A stretch of DNA of 64,000 bases from Blastopirellula marina (lineage in GTDB: Bacteria; Planctomycetota; Planctomycetia; Pirellulales; Pirellulaceae), in the NCBI RefSeq assembly GCF_002967715.1, contig NZ_PUIA01000069.1, positions 1-64,000 of the forward strand, read 5' to 3'. Numbering within the stretch: the first letter of the stretch is position 1; the number at the start of each line of letters is the position of its first letter. This document shows positions 18,273-27,371 of the stretch, piece after piece. A program made the translations under genes and the position numbers. A model generated the notes under the pieces. The model was not told the DNA's origin. It saw nothing but the letters and a program-made list of their open reading frames with translations, and searched no databases.

Positions 18273-21200
18273 ATGATTCGGAACACAATTTCCCTTCTTG
18301 TAGGCGGTGCAAATCGCTCCCGAGTCTTCCACCGGTCTATACTCGTCGCCCTTTTGATATCTGGCTGCCTGATTCCCAGTGTTGCCGTCGCCCAAGATGA
18401 ACAGTCCGACCTGGAATCCTCCTTCTTCTTGCCCATTCCGCGAGAAGCACGCCTACGGCTCGATCGGATCGAAGAGGCTTCCGATCAGGAACGTTGGACC
18501 GATGCCGCTCAAGATTTGATGGTTTTACTGGCCGGAGAGAATGCCGAGGACTTCCTCGTCCCGCTCGACAACGGCAAAGAGACCACCTCCGACAGCGTCA
18601 AATCGACGACGCTGCAACTCGTCCAGAAGCTTCCGCCTAACGTTCTGGAAGCCTATCAGTTGCTCGTCGGTACTGAACCCGAGGCACTTCTTCAGGAAGC
18701 GTTGGCCGAAAACAACCAGCGCAAACTGTCGGAAGTCGCTCGACGATTTTTATTCACCACGGCCGGCGAGAAAGCCGCCATCATCCTGGCCCGCAAATCG
18801 ATGGATGCCCGCCAATGGGAAGGAGCACTCCTCGACCTAGGGCGGCTCGACTACAAACCGCAGCAATCACGCAAATACCAAGAAGAAACCGATCTGATGC
18901 GTGCGATCTGCTTGCGGGAAGTAGGACGGGAAGACGAAGCGAAAACCATCATAACTCAACTGAAAGACGACAAGGCACTCGATCGATTACTACCCAGTCT
19001 GAAGATTGTCGGCAGCACGCCGCCTGAGAAGATTCTCGCGCAGCTCGCCCAGGCCGAAGCCAATAACGAACATCCGCCCTATGCCTGGAAGATGTTCCAG
19101 GGTTCCGAAACACGCACGGCTCCTTCCCGGGGCAGTGAACCGCTGCAAGAGGTGCAGTGGAACGCACGCATGGCGGCAAGTCGTCAGCAGCAGGACGAAA
19201 TTCGTGGGTCGATGCAGCGATTCCAAGACAATCGCGTGCCGGTGTTTCCGGCGATTCATCCCGTTATCGTCTCGAACCAGGTCATCTTCCGTACCCCGGC
19301 TGGTTTGCTGGCGACGGATATCAAAAGCGGCAAAGTCCTTTGGAAGTTTCCGTGGGATAACCTCGATCTCGACCTATCGGATCAAGAGTCCGATCTGCTG
19401 AGCAATATCTTCCCCGCCTTGGGGCGTGAATTCGAGCGGGCCATCTGGGCCGATGCTCGTTCGGGACATTTGTCGTCCGATGGAAAGCGTTTGTTCTATG
19501 TTCACGACGAACGGCCACCGGGGGACGATTTGGGGGCCCTGCTGGCCACTGGCGGCCTCCGCAGCACCGGCGGGCTCTTCGCCGGCCAAGAGAACCATCT
19601 CTACTGCTTCGATATCGCTCGCGAAGGGGCCATTCTCTGGCAACTAGGGGGTGCCAATGCCGACGAAGATCAGGCCAAAAATCAACTTTCCGAAGCTCGT
19701 TTCCTGGGCCCACCTCTGCCGATCGGTAAAGACCTGTTCGTGTTGGCCGGAATCATCGACGAGATCCGTCTGCTATGCATCGACGCCGAGACAGGCCACA
19801 TCAATTGGTCGCAGCAATTAGCTCGCCAAACGAACGCCAGTCCGACGGAAATTCTAGAGTCGTATCTGCAAGCTGCCACTCCTTCGCACAAGGGTGGCAT
19901 CCTGGTTTGTCCGACCAACTCGGGTTCGATCGTCGCAGTCGATCTTTCCAACCAGGCCCTGCTGTGGGGCTTTCAATACAAAGAGCCCGATCGCAATCGT
20001 CCCGGCCGCCGCGTTACCAACCGCGACCAGGGAGGAGACTTCATGGCCCTGGCCGATCGCTGGAACGACGGCACGCCCCTTTTGCACCAGGGGAAAGTGC
20101 TCGTTACGCCGACCGACTCCGATTTCCTTTACTGCCTGGATCTGTTGACTGGCGAAAAGCTTTGGGAACGCCCACGACGCGACAACGTGGCCCTGGCAAC
20201 CGTTGAAGGGAATCTGGCTCTGATCATTGGCAAAACATCCGTCAGCGGAATCAATATCGAGAACGGCGAGCCCGCCTGGAAAACGCCGGAAACGACCCTG
20301 CCGGAACAATCGTTGCCCAGTGGCTATGGCTTCCGACTCCACGAAAAGTACTACCTTCCAACGACTAAGAACGAGATCATCCCGATCCACCTGGCCGACG
20401 GCAAACTCGATAGCCCGATCGAAGCGGTCGGCGAGTTGGGGAATCTGGTCTGCTACAAAGATTACGTTATCTCCATCAGCCCGGAATTCGTGACTGCGTA
20501 TAAGCAGATCGACGCACTCCGCCGTGAAGTAACCGAGCGTCTAGCGAAGGACAAGAACGATGCAGAGGCTCTGCGGATGCTCGGCAAGCTGCAGAAGCAC
20601 GACGGGGATCTGGCCAGCGCACTCGCTTCGCTGCAGCGTTCGATGGATATCGAAGCCAACGATGAAACGCGCACTCAGTTGGTAGCAACCGGTCTCGCCG
20701 CCCTGGGACAAAATTTCACGAAGTTCCGCGATATCGTCGAGGAAATGGAACGTCTCGTGAATTCGCTCGACGAAAAGATGGCCTTAGCTCGCCTCACCGC
20801 ACGGGGACTCCACTCCGAAGGCAAGCACGACGAGGCTCTCAAGCGATATTTCGCCTTTCTCGATCTGACAGACGAATACCTGTCGTCGCAAGTCGGTTCG
20901 AGCGAGATGCTGATTCACGACTTTGACCCCGATGTGGAAGTGAGTGCCGACCGCTGGGCCCGTGGCAAAATCAGCCAACTTCACGACGCGATGACGGCGG
21001 AAGAGCAAACGCAAGCCGACAAGGCCGTTCAAGAGCGACTCGACATGATTCTGGCCGCCGAAAAAGCGGACAGCAAAGAACTGGCTCGGTTCGTCAACCG
21101 TTTCCCGCGATTTCCTGCGGCGAAAGAGGCTCGCGTCCAACTGGCAGGTGCCCTCCTGGAAAAGGGACTTATCCTACAAGGCGAGAGCGTCCTGCGCGGC

Positions 21201-22961
21201 TTGATGACCGAAGATGTCGCAGCCGAACAGATGGGACCACTGGTCTTCAAACTGGCCACTGGGCTTAAAAAGGCCGGCCTGGAGAACGAATCGGCTCAAT
21301 GGTTCAGGGAAATCTCGAGCAACTACAACAACGTGGCCGTCGACGGTAAACGCACCGGTCGTCAGGTCGCCGCGCTAGAGCAATGGACTCCCGTTGCGGC
21401 GGCTATCGTGCGCGAGAAGAGCATCTGGCCCTACTCCCAAGCCACGGCAGAAGTGGAACAGCATCCCAGCCAAGGTTTCAGCCGAGTCGACTATCCAATC
21501 CGCCTGAAAGAGGCCAACGAGGTCGCCCCGACCGACTATTCACTGCTTTTGGATAGCGACGCGAACCTGGTTATCGTTCGCGATTCGTTCGGCGGCCCGA
21601 TTGTGCGGATCCCATTCACCACGCAAAGCGGCCGCAAACTATACCAACCGCAGATCGGAGCACTGCATGCCCAGCAGTTCGGTCACCTGTTGATCTTGTC
21701 GCTAGGAAGCGAACTTCAGGCATTCAACATGATGCCCAATTTACCGAGTGAAGACTCGTCGCGTCTGATTTGGACCAGCGATCTGCAAAACGGCGTCGCG
21801 GGCTCGAATCGCCGAACGCGTGAGTTCGATGTTTACACCAAAAAAATGAACCCGTTTGCCGAGATGCCGCGTACGGCTCGCGACGTAACCACACACAAAC
21901 CAATTGGGCAGTTTGCCGGCAACCACGAGTTGATCTGCTACCAGATCGGTTCGCGAATCATCTGTCGCGATCCCATCTCAGGCGGCATTTACTGGGAACG
22001 TGACGGGGCCCCGCTTGGCTGCGAATTGGTTGTCACAGACAAACACGTGATTGCCATTCCCGAAGACGAAGATCACGAACGGGGCGAACTGGGTACAACC
22101 GTCAACGCCACGGTTTTATCAGCAGACAACGGCGAATTGCTCGCTACGGTCGAACTCCCCAGTTCCGATCGGATCTGGACCATCCGCGATGGCGTAGTGG
22201 TTTCGTGGCATACCAAGGAAATGGATCAGGCCCCAAGCCTTTCCGGTTTCGATGCCGCGACCGGTAAGCATTTGTGGACGCACGACTACGAAGCCGCGAG
22301 CGTTACCAAGGGGGTCTTGCTCCGCCGCAAGCCATGGCTGGCAACGCTCGACAAGTTCGGCCAGTTGAAGATCGTGAACATTCCCGACGGCAAGATCGTT
22401 CATCAAAAAACGCTTCCTCGCGACGGCGAAGCTATTCAGTTGAAAGTGGTCGAGTCCGATGACCAATTCCTGCTGGCCGTCTACCGCGACATCAACCCCC
22501 GGCCTCATTTTCGCAGCATTCCCTACGACAATAGCGAAACGCTCCTGCGAGGGGAAATCTATGCCATCAATTCCGAAACGGGAGAAATGGTGTGGGAAAA
22601 CCCAGCCCTTGTACACGATAACTACTTGCTAGAAGACTTCCAATCGAGCGGCTTGCCGGTGGTCGCCCTGGTGGCAAGGCTACACCGCCCCGATGCCCGA
22701 ACACCACAGATGAACTCGGCCCTGGAAGTCTTGCTGCTGGACAAACGGGACGGACGTGTCCTGTTCCGCAAAGAATTCAGCGAATTAAGCGTTACCTTTT
22801 CCTTGTCTGGCAACCCAAGCGACAAGTCCATCCAGCTTCAACTGGCGGCTTTGGAAGTAAAACTGAAATTTGACCCCGACCAACCTCCTGTGCCGGCCCC
22901 ACCGGCAGCTACCGAGATCGATTTTTCTTACCCCCCATCGTCAGCAAAGAAAGCCCCCTAG
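18273..22961 (+). CDS. Large exported PQQ-propeller/TPR protein
   Basis: The protein has 1562 residues from the ATG at 18273. This start sets a signal peptide (basic start, then ILVALLISGCLIPSVAVAQ); ATGs at 18258 and 18126 are upstream alternatives. The N-terminal ~300 residues are helical and TPR-like (RWTDAAQDLMVLLAGE). A first PQQ-like propeller covers about 330-740 (LLATDIKSGKVLWKFPW, LYCLDLLTGEKLWERP). TPR repeats fill about 760-1080 and a second propeller about 1090-1500 (IYAINSETGEMVWENP). It probably acts as an envelope scaffold and shares the propeller-plus-TPR theme with the gene at 8852, but lacks its membrane anchor. Cofactor binding is not implied. Confidence 0.88.
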   Translation: MIRNTISLLVGGANRSRVFHRSILVALLISGCLIPSVAVAQDEQSDLESSFFLPIPREARLRLDRIEEASDQERWTDAAQDLMVLLAGENAEDFLVPLDNGKETTSDSVKSTTLQLVQKLPPNVLEAYQLLVGTEPEALLQEALAENNQRKLSEVARRFLFTTAGEKAAIILARKSMDARQWEGALLDLGRLDYKPQQSRKYQEETDLMRAICLREVGREDEAKTIITQLKDDKALDRLLPSLKIVGSTPPEKILAQLAQAEANNEHPPYAWKMFQGSETRTAPSRGSEPLQEVQWNARMAASRQQQDEIRGSMQRFQDNRVPVFPAIHPVIVSNQVIFRTPAGLLATDIKSGKVLWKFPWDNLDLDLSDQESDLLSNIFPALGREFERAIWADARSGHLSSDGKRLFYVHDERPPGDDLGALLATGGLRSTGGLFAGQENHLYCFDIAREGAILWQLGGANADEDQAKNQLSEARFLGPPLPIGKDLFVLAGIIDEIRLLCIDAETGHINWSQQLARQTNASPTEILESYLQAATPSHKGGILVCPTNSGSIVAVDLSNQALLWGFQYKEPDRNRPGRRVTNRDQGGDFMALADRWNDGTPLLHQGKVLVTPTDSDFLYCLDLLTGEKLWERPRRDNVALATVEGNLALIIGKTSVSGINIENGEPAWKTPETTLPEQSLPSGYGFRLHEKYYLPTTKNEIIPIHLADGKLDSPIEAVGELGNLVCYKDYVISISPEFVTAYKQIDALRREVTERLAKDKNDAEALRMLGKLQKHDGDLASALASLQRSMDIEANDETRTQLVATGLAALGQNFTKFRDIVEEMERLVNSLDEKMALARLTARGLHSEGKHDEALKRYFAFLDLTDEYLSSQVGSSEMLIHDFDPDVEVSADRWARGKISQLHDAMTAEEQTQADKAVQERLDMILAAEKADSKELARFVNRFPRFPAAKEARVQLAGALLEKGLILQGESVLRGLMTEDVAAEQMGPLVFKLATGLKKAGLENESAQWFREISSNYNNVAVDGKRTGRQVAALEQWTPVAAAIVREKSIWPYSQATAEVEQHPSQGFSRVDYPIRLKEANEVAPTDYSLLLDSDANLVIVRDSFGGPIVRIPFTTQSGRKLYQPQIGALHAQQFGHLLILSLGSELQAFNMMPNLPSEDSSRLIWTSDLQNGVAGSNRRTREFDVYTKKMNPFAEMPRTARDVTTHKPIGQFAGNHELICYQIGSRIICRDPISGGIYWERDGAPLGCELVVTDKHVIAIPEDEDHERGELGTTVNATVLSADNGELLATVELPSSDRIWTIRDGVVVSWHTKEMDQAPSLSGFDAATGKHLWTHDYEAASVTKGVLLRRKPWLATLDKFGQLKIVNIPDGKIVHQKTLPRDGEAIQLKVVESDDQFLLAVYRDINPRPHFRSIPYDNSETLLRGEIYAINSETGEMVWENPALVHDNYLLEDFQSSGLPVVALVARLHRPDARTPQMNSALEVLLLDKRDGRVLFRKEFSELSVTFSLSGNPSDKSIQLQLAALEVKLKFDPDQPPVPAPPAATEIDFSYPPSSAKKAP

Positions 22962-23121
22962 GGCCCATGCCTGGTCTTCGGGCTGCCGCTATTTATGTTG
23001 TGAAATCGCGCATAACAAGTTACGATAAGCAAGGTAAGGTTTAACGGATTGGTTATCCATTTTGGCTGACGAAACTTTACCTCCTCCTCCCTGATTTTCT
23101 TAGATAACAGAAAGATCCTGG

Positions 23122-24168
23122 ATGTCTGAATCAGAGTTCGCCTCATCGGCGATCGAGAAAATATCTGTCGCGCGAGCGCGAATCCTTGATCAATTAGGCC
23201 AAGTCATCGTCGGGCAATCCGACGTTATCGAAGAATTGCTCATCTGTTTGATGAGTCGAGGCCACTGCCTTTTGGAAGGGGCCCCAGGGCTCGCCAAAAC
23301 CCTCATGATCAGCACGCTGTCGAAGGTGCTGGAATTGAGCTTCAGCCGTATCCAGTTCACCCCCGACCTGATGCCGGCCGACATCACCGGCACGGAAATC
23401 ATCGAAGAGAACAAATCAACCGGTTCTCGCGAGTTCCGCTTCTTGCAGGGGCCGCTCTTTTCGCACGTCATTTTGGCGGACGAAATCAACCGAACGCCCC
23501 CCAAGACCCAGGCCGCGTTATTGGAAGCGATGCAGGAACGCACCGTGACCGTGGGCCGGGTGCGTCACGAACTGGCCGATCCGTTTTTCGTGCTGGCCAC
23601 GCAAAACCCGATCGAACAGGAAGGGACCTACCCACTGCCGGAAGCGCAGCAAGACCGCTTCATGTTCAAGGTCTTCGTGAAGTACCCCAGTTTTGACGAC
23701 GAATTTGAAATTGCTCGCCGCACCACGGCCAAGCAGAACGTCAAGCTCGAACCGGTTTTGACCGCGGAAGAACTGATCGAACTGCAAAGTCTGGTTCGCG
23801 ATGTCCCGGCTTCCGATCATGTCATCCGTTACGCGATCACGCTGGTTCGTCAGACTCGCGTTGGTGAGCCAGGCATTCCCGACTTCGTCACCGAGATGCT
23901 CTCTTGGGGTGCCGGCCCGCGTAGTGTTCAGTTTCTCATTCTCGGCGGTAAGGCTCGGGCATTACTGCATGGACGTACTCACGTCACAACCGACGACATC
24001 CAGGCACTCGCCAAACCTGTGCTGCGACACCGCATTGTGCTGAACTATGGTGCGGAAAGCGAAGGAGTGTCGGCCGACGACGTGATCGATCGGATTCTGC
24101 AGGAAACGCCCGCCAAAGAGGATCAGCTAACCAGCGATGCCCGATTCCAAAAAATATTTGCATCCTGA
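23122..24168 (+). CDS. MoxR-family AAA+ ATPase
   Basis: A 348-residue cytosolic AAA+ protein. It has Walker [10 protein letters not shown] near residue 53, Walker [13 protein letters not shown] near 117, the sensor motif [22 protein letters not shown] typical of MoxR, and a C-terminal lid with RVGEPG and [13 protein letters not shown]. MoxR ATPases act as chaperones that mature or insert metal ions into partners, often VWA proteins. The next three genes encode DUF58 and VWA proteins, the usual companions. Its last 32 bases overlap the DUF58 gene. Confidence 0.95.
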   Translation: MSESEFASSAIEKISVARARILDQLGQVIVGQSDVIEELLICLMSRGHCLLEGAPGLAKTLMISTLSKVLELSFSRIQFTPDLMPADITGTEIIEENKSTGSREFRFLQGPLFSHVILADEINRTPPKTQAALLEAMQERTVTVGRVRHELADPFFVLATQNPIEQEGTYPLPEAQQDRFMFKVFVKYPSFDDEFEIARRTTAKQNVKLEPVLTAEELIELQSLVRDVPASDHVIRYAITLVRQTRVGEPGIPDFVTEMLSWGAGPRSVQFLILGGKARALLHGRTHVTTDDIQALAKPVLRHRIVLNYGAESEGVSADDVIDRILQETPAKEDQLTSDARFQKIFAS

Positions 24169-25039
24169 GACGCTCGGGCGGATTTCCAAACTGGAACTCA
24201 GGGCCCGGCACGTCGTGGAAGGATTTCTCTCCGGTACTCATCGCAGTCCCTACTTCGGGCAGTCGATCGAGTTTCTCCAGCATCGCGAGTATGCGACCGG
24301 GGACGATCTGCGCCATATCGACTGGAAAGTCCTCGGCAAGCACGACAAGTATTTCATCAAGCAGTACGAAGAATATACCAATCTTCGCTGCATGCTGATG
24401 GTCGATGCTTCAGCCAGCATGAGCTACGGCGATGGTCCGATGACCAAGTACGATTACGCCTGCACCATTGCGGCATCGCTGGCGTACTTGATCCTGAAAC
24501 AACAAGATGCCGTCGGCTGTGCCGTGTTTGACGACGCCATTCGGTATCGCGTGCCGGTACTCAGCAAACGGACGCATCTGAACACGGTGGTCGACGCGCT
24601 GGCCAACCAGTCGCCACGCGACAAGACCGACATGCAGACCATCTGCAAGCAGTTCGCCGAAGGATACACCAGCCGCGGCTTGGTGATCCTTATTTCCGAC
24701 TTGTTTGGCGATGTTGCCGCGACAGCCAAGGGACTCCGAATTCTTCGTCAGCGGGGACACGACGTGATGGTGTTCCACGTGATGGACGACGACGAGCTCG
24801 ACTTCCCTTTCACCGGTTCAACCCGCTTCGAAGGGCTGGAACTGCCTGATCATTTGACCTGCAACCCACGAGCACTTCGCGAAGGGTATCTGGAAGCGGT
24901 AAACGAATTCACGGCTTCCATGCGTAGAGAATGCACCAAGAACACGATCGACTATGCCCTGGTTCGTACGCGGGACTCCCTGGCGACGGTTCTGACCACG
25001 TACCTTTCCAATCGACTGGGAATGCACCACCGCAATTAA
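24137..25039 (+). CDS. DUF58 protein (VWA-like)
   Basis: A 300-residue protein starting [17 protein letters not shown], the usual N-terminus of the family. The core DUF58 signature is present ([17 protein letters not shown], then [19 protein letters not shown]). A VWA-type metal-site motif DASASMS follows at about residue 90, and IDYALVRT comes near the C-terminus. DUF58 proteins are encoded with MoxR in most bacteria and are thought to be clients or partners of the ATPase. The start overlaps the MoxR gene by 32 bases, indicating tight co-expression. Confidence 0.94.
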   Translation: MPDSKKYLHPETLGRISKLELRARHVVEGFLSGTHRSPYFGQSIEFLQHREYATGDDLRHIDWKVLGKHDKYFIKQYEEYTNLRCMLMVDASASMSYGDGPMTKYDYACTIAASLAYLILKQQDAVGCAVFDDAIRYRVPVLSKRTHLNTVVDALANQSPRDKTDMQTICKQFAEGYTSRGLVILISDLFGDVAATAKGLRILRQRGHDVMVFHVMDDDELDFPFTGSTRFEGLELPDHLTCNPRALREGYLEAVNEFTASMRRECTKNTIDYALVRTRDSLATVLTTYLSNRLGMHHRN

Positions 25040-25055
25040 GTAAGTTTGAGGCGTA

Positions 25056-27371
25056 ATGCTTTTCGTCTATCCAGCTCTGGCTTGGGCGTTTGCCCTCGTA
25101 TCGCTTCCCGTGTTGATCCACCTGATCAACATGATGCGGCACCGGCGCGTCAAGTGGGCGGCTATGGACTTCCTGCTTCAAAGCCACAAGCGGATGAAGC
25201 ACTGGGTCATGCTCCGCCAGCTTCTACTGCTGCTCACGCGCATGGCCGCGATCGCGTTGATTGTTGCCATGCTGGCCGGTTTGATCACGACACAAAGTTG
25301 GTCGAATATGATCGGCGACCGGGTGACTCATCACCTGATCCTGCTGGACGACACCTTCTCGATGCGCGAACGCCTGGGGGGCGACACGGCCTTCGAGTCG
25401 GCCGTGAAGACCACCAACCGCATCATCGAGAACCTGGCCAATCAAGATCGCCCGCAACGCATTTCCGTGGTGCTTTATTCGGACATCATGCGCGGTGACG
25501 CCGACGCCAAGGCCCCGAATCTCGAGTCCCGTATGCGGGTCGACATGGATTCGACCAGCATCACCAAGCTCCAAGAACTGCTGGCCAACACCTCCCCAAC
25601 CGAGCAAACCATTCCGCTGGCCGAAGTCCTGCAGCGTGGCAGCGAAATCGTGACTGAGTTCGACCAATCCGAAGTCGCCCAGGTTTACATCGTTTCCGAC
25701 TTCCGCGAGAAGGACTGGGGATCGGAAGCCATTCTTCGTGACCCGATTTCCCAGATCGAACAGCGTTCGCTCGAGCTGAACTGGATCAACTGTGCCCGAC
25801 TTCCGCAAGACAACCTAGCCATCACCGACGTGACCATTGGCAGCGGAACCGTCGTTGCCGGCATCCCAACCATCGTCAAGGTTTCCGTACGCAATTTTGG
25901 CCAGCAAACGGCCGTCGATGTCCCGGTCAACATCGAGCTGTTCGGTTCCAACTCAGGCATGACCGACATTTCCCAGGCCGGCAATGCACTTCAGCGATTG
26001 TACGACCAACTACCGATCACCTTCGACGAGATTCCGCCCGGCGATCAAGTCACACGGCAAACCCAAATCATCTTCCCTGCCGAAGGTTCGCACGTCCTTT
26101 CCTTCCGCTTGCCGGAAGATCCACTGCCGCTGGATAATCTTCGCTTCGCCACCACCAAGGTCGAGTCGACCATTCCGGTGCTGATTGTCGACGGCGATCC
26201 CAAGCTGACCAATGCGTTTTACCTGCAATCGGTCTTCAATCCTGGGCCGAACGTCTCGACTGGCATCAGCCCGACCACGACCAGCAGCAGCTTTCTGACG
26301 ACGGCTGAACTGAAGGACCTGGCGAAGTTTGAGACAGTGTTCATCATCGATCCACCGATGCTGGACGAACGAGTTATCACCACGCTTAAACAGTACGTCG
26401 AATCAGGCGGCGGGATCGTCTGGTACTGCGGCCCTGGCACGAATGAACTGGGGCTCGACGAACTCGCCAAGGCGGATCTCTTGCCATCTGGTCTGCAGGG
26501 ACCTGCCGAGCTTTCACAGAACACGCCGGATGGTCCCCCCGATTTTGATCCCGGCGACAACCCGGTATTCAAAGTCTTCGCTGGCGAAAAGAATCCTTTC
26601 CTGCGACGGCTGGTCGTTGGGAAATACTTCCCGGTCGTCCCTGAGTTCGCCACCGAGAAACCTGACAATGTTCGTATCCTGGGCAGCTTGAGAAACGGCG
26701 ATCCGCTGGTGCTCGAACACGGACTGGGCAAGGGGAAGGTCATCACGTTCCTCACTTCGCTCGGTCCTCAATGGAACAGTTGGGCCACGAACCCCAGCTT
26801 CATTGTCGCCATCCTCGAATTGCGGAACTACGCCAGCAGTGCGGCAAGCGGCGAGTCGACGTTCCCGGTTGGGTCACCGATCTCGGTGATCGCCCCGACT
26901 TCCGACTATCGCGCGGACGTTCAGTTCTACAGCCCAGGTGCCACGCGGCTTCCGACCGATCGAAGCGAGCGTCTGCAGATGGAAGCGGTCCCTGGCACAT
27001 TGAATGGCAACGCGGAATTGGGCGGGGTCGATTCGGTTACGGGACGCTTCCTGACCGGCCAGTCAGGCGTGTACGAAGCCTGGCTGACAAAGATCGACGG
27101 GGCGAACGAAGTCCGACGCTATTCGCTGGCTCCTGAGATCACCGAAAGTGATCTGCTGAGCATGAACGAAACGAACCTGCGACAGCTGTACCCATCGGTG
27201 ACCTTCAATTACTTTGCCGCCGATGCGTGGCAATACGATAACGCTGCCCAACAAGGAACCAACTGGCAAACCATTCTGCTGGTGCTGGTCCTCGGGGCAC
27301 TGCTGCTGGAACAAGTCTTGGCCTATTACGCGAGCTACCACCCAGTGGCTCCAGGAGCATCTGCCGCGTGA
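25056..27371 (+). CDS. BatA-type membrane protein with VWA domain
   Basis: A 771-residue protein. The N-terminus is the BatA-type double membrane anchor (MLFVYPALAWAFALVSLP; IHLINMMRHRRVKWAAMDFL; second helix about 58-80). A VWA domain follows with the metal-site motif DDTFS (Thr replacing the first Ser of DxSxS). Next come CARDB-like beta domains (about 250-375; GTVVAGIPTIVKVSVRNFG), a second Rossmann-like domain with AELKDLAKFETVFIIDPP, and a C-terminal membrane helix at about 742-762. The arrangement resembles the aerotolerance/Bat proteins. A GAGG ribosome-binding site precedes the ATG. The stop overlaps the next gene as GTGA. Confidence 0.9.
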   Translation: MLFVYPALAWAFALVSLPVLIHLINMMRHRRVKWAAMDFLLQSHKRMKHWVMLRQLLLLLTRMAAIALIVAMLAGLITTQSWSNMIGDRVTHHLILLDDTFSMRERLGGDTAFESAVKTTNRIIENLANQDRPQRISVVLYSDIMRGDADAKAPNLESRMRVDMDSTSITKLQELLANTSPTEQTIPLAEVLQRGSEIVTEFDQSEVAQVYIVSDFREKDWGSEAILRDPISQIEQRSLELNWINCARLPQDNLAITDVTIGSGTVVAGIPTIVKVSVRNFGQQTAVDVPVNIELFGSNSGMTDISQAGNALQRLYDQLPITFDEIPPGDQVTRQTQIIFPAEGSHVLSFRLPEDPLPLDNLRFATTKVESTIPVLIVDGDPKLTNAFYLQSVFNPGPNVSTGISPTTTSSSFLTTAELKDLAKFETVFIIDPPMLDERVITTLKQYVESGGGIVWYCGPGTNELGLDELAKADLLPSGLQGPAELSQNTPDGPPDFDPGDNPVFKVFAGEKNPFLRRLVVGKYFPVVPEFATEKPDNVRILGSLRNGDPLVLEHGLGKGKVITFLTSLGPQWNSWATNPSFIVAILELRNYASSAASGESTFPVGSPISVIAPTSDYRADVQFYSPGATRLPTDRSERLQMEAVPGTLNGNAELGGVDSVTGRFLTGQSGVYEAWLTKIDGANEVRRYSLAPEITESDLLSMNETNLRQLYPSVTFNYFAADAWQYDNAAQQGTNWQTILLVLVLGALLLEQVLAYYASYHPVAPGASAA

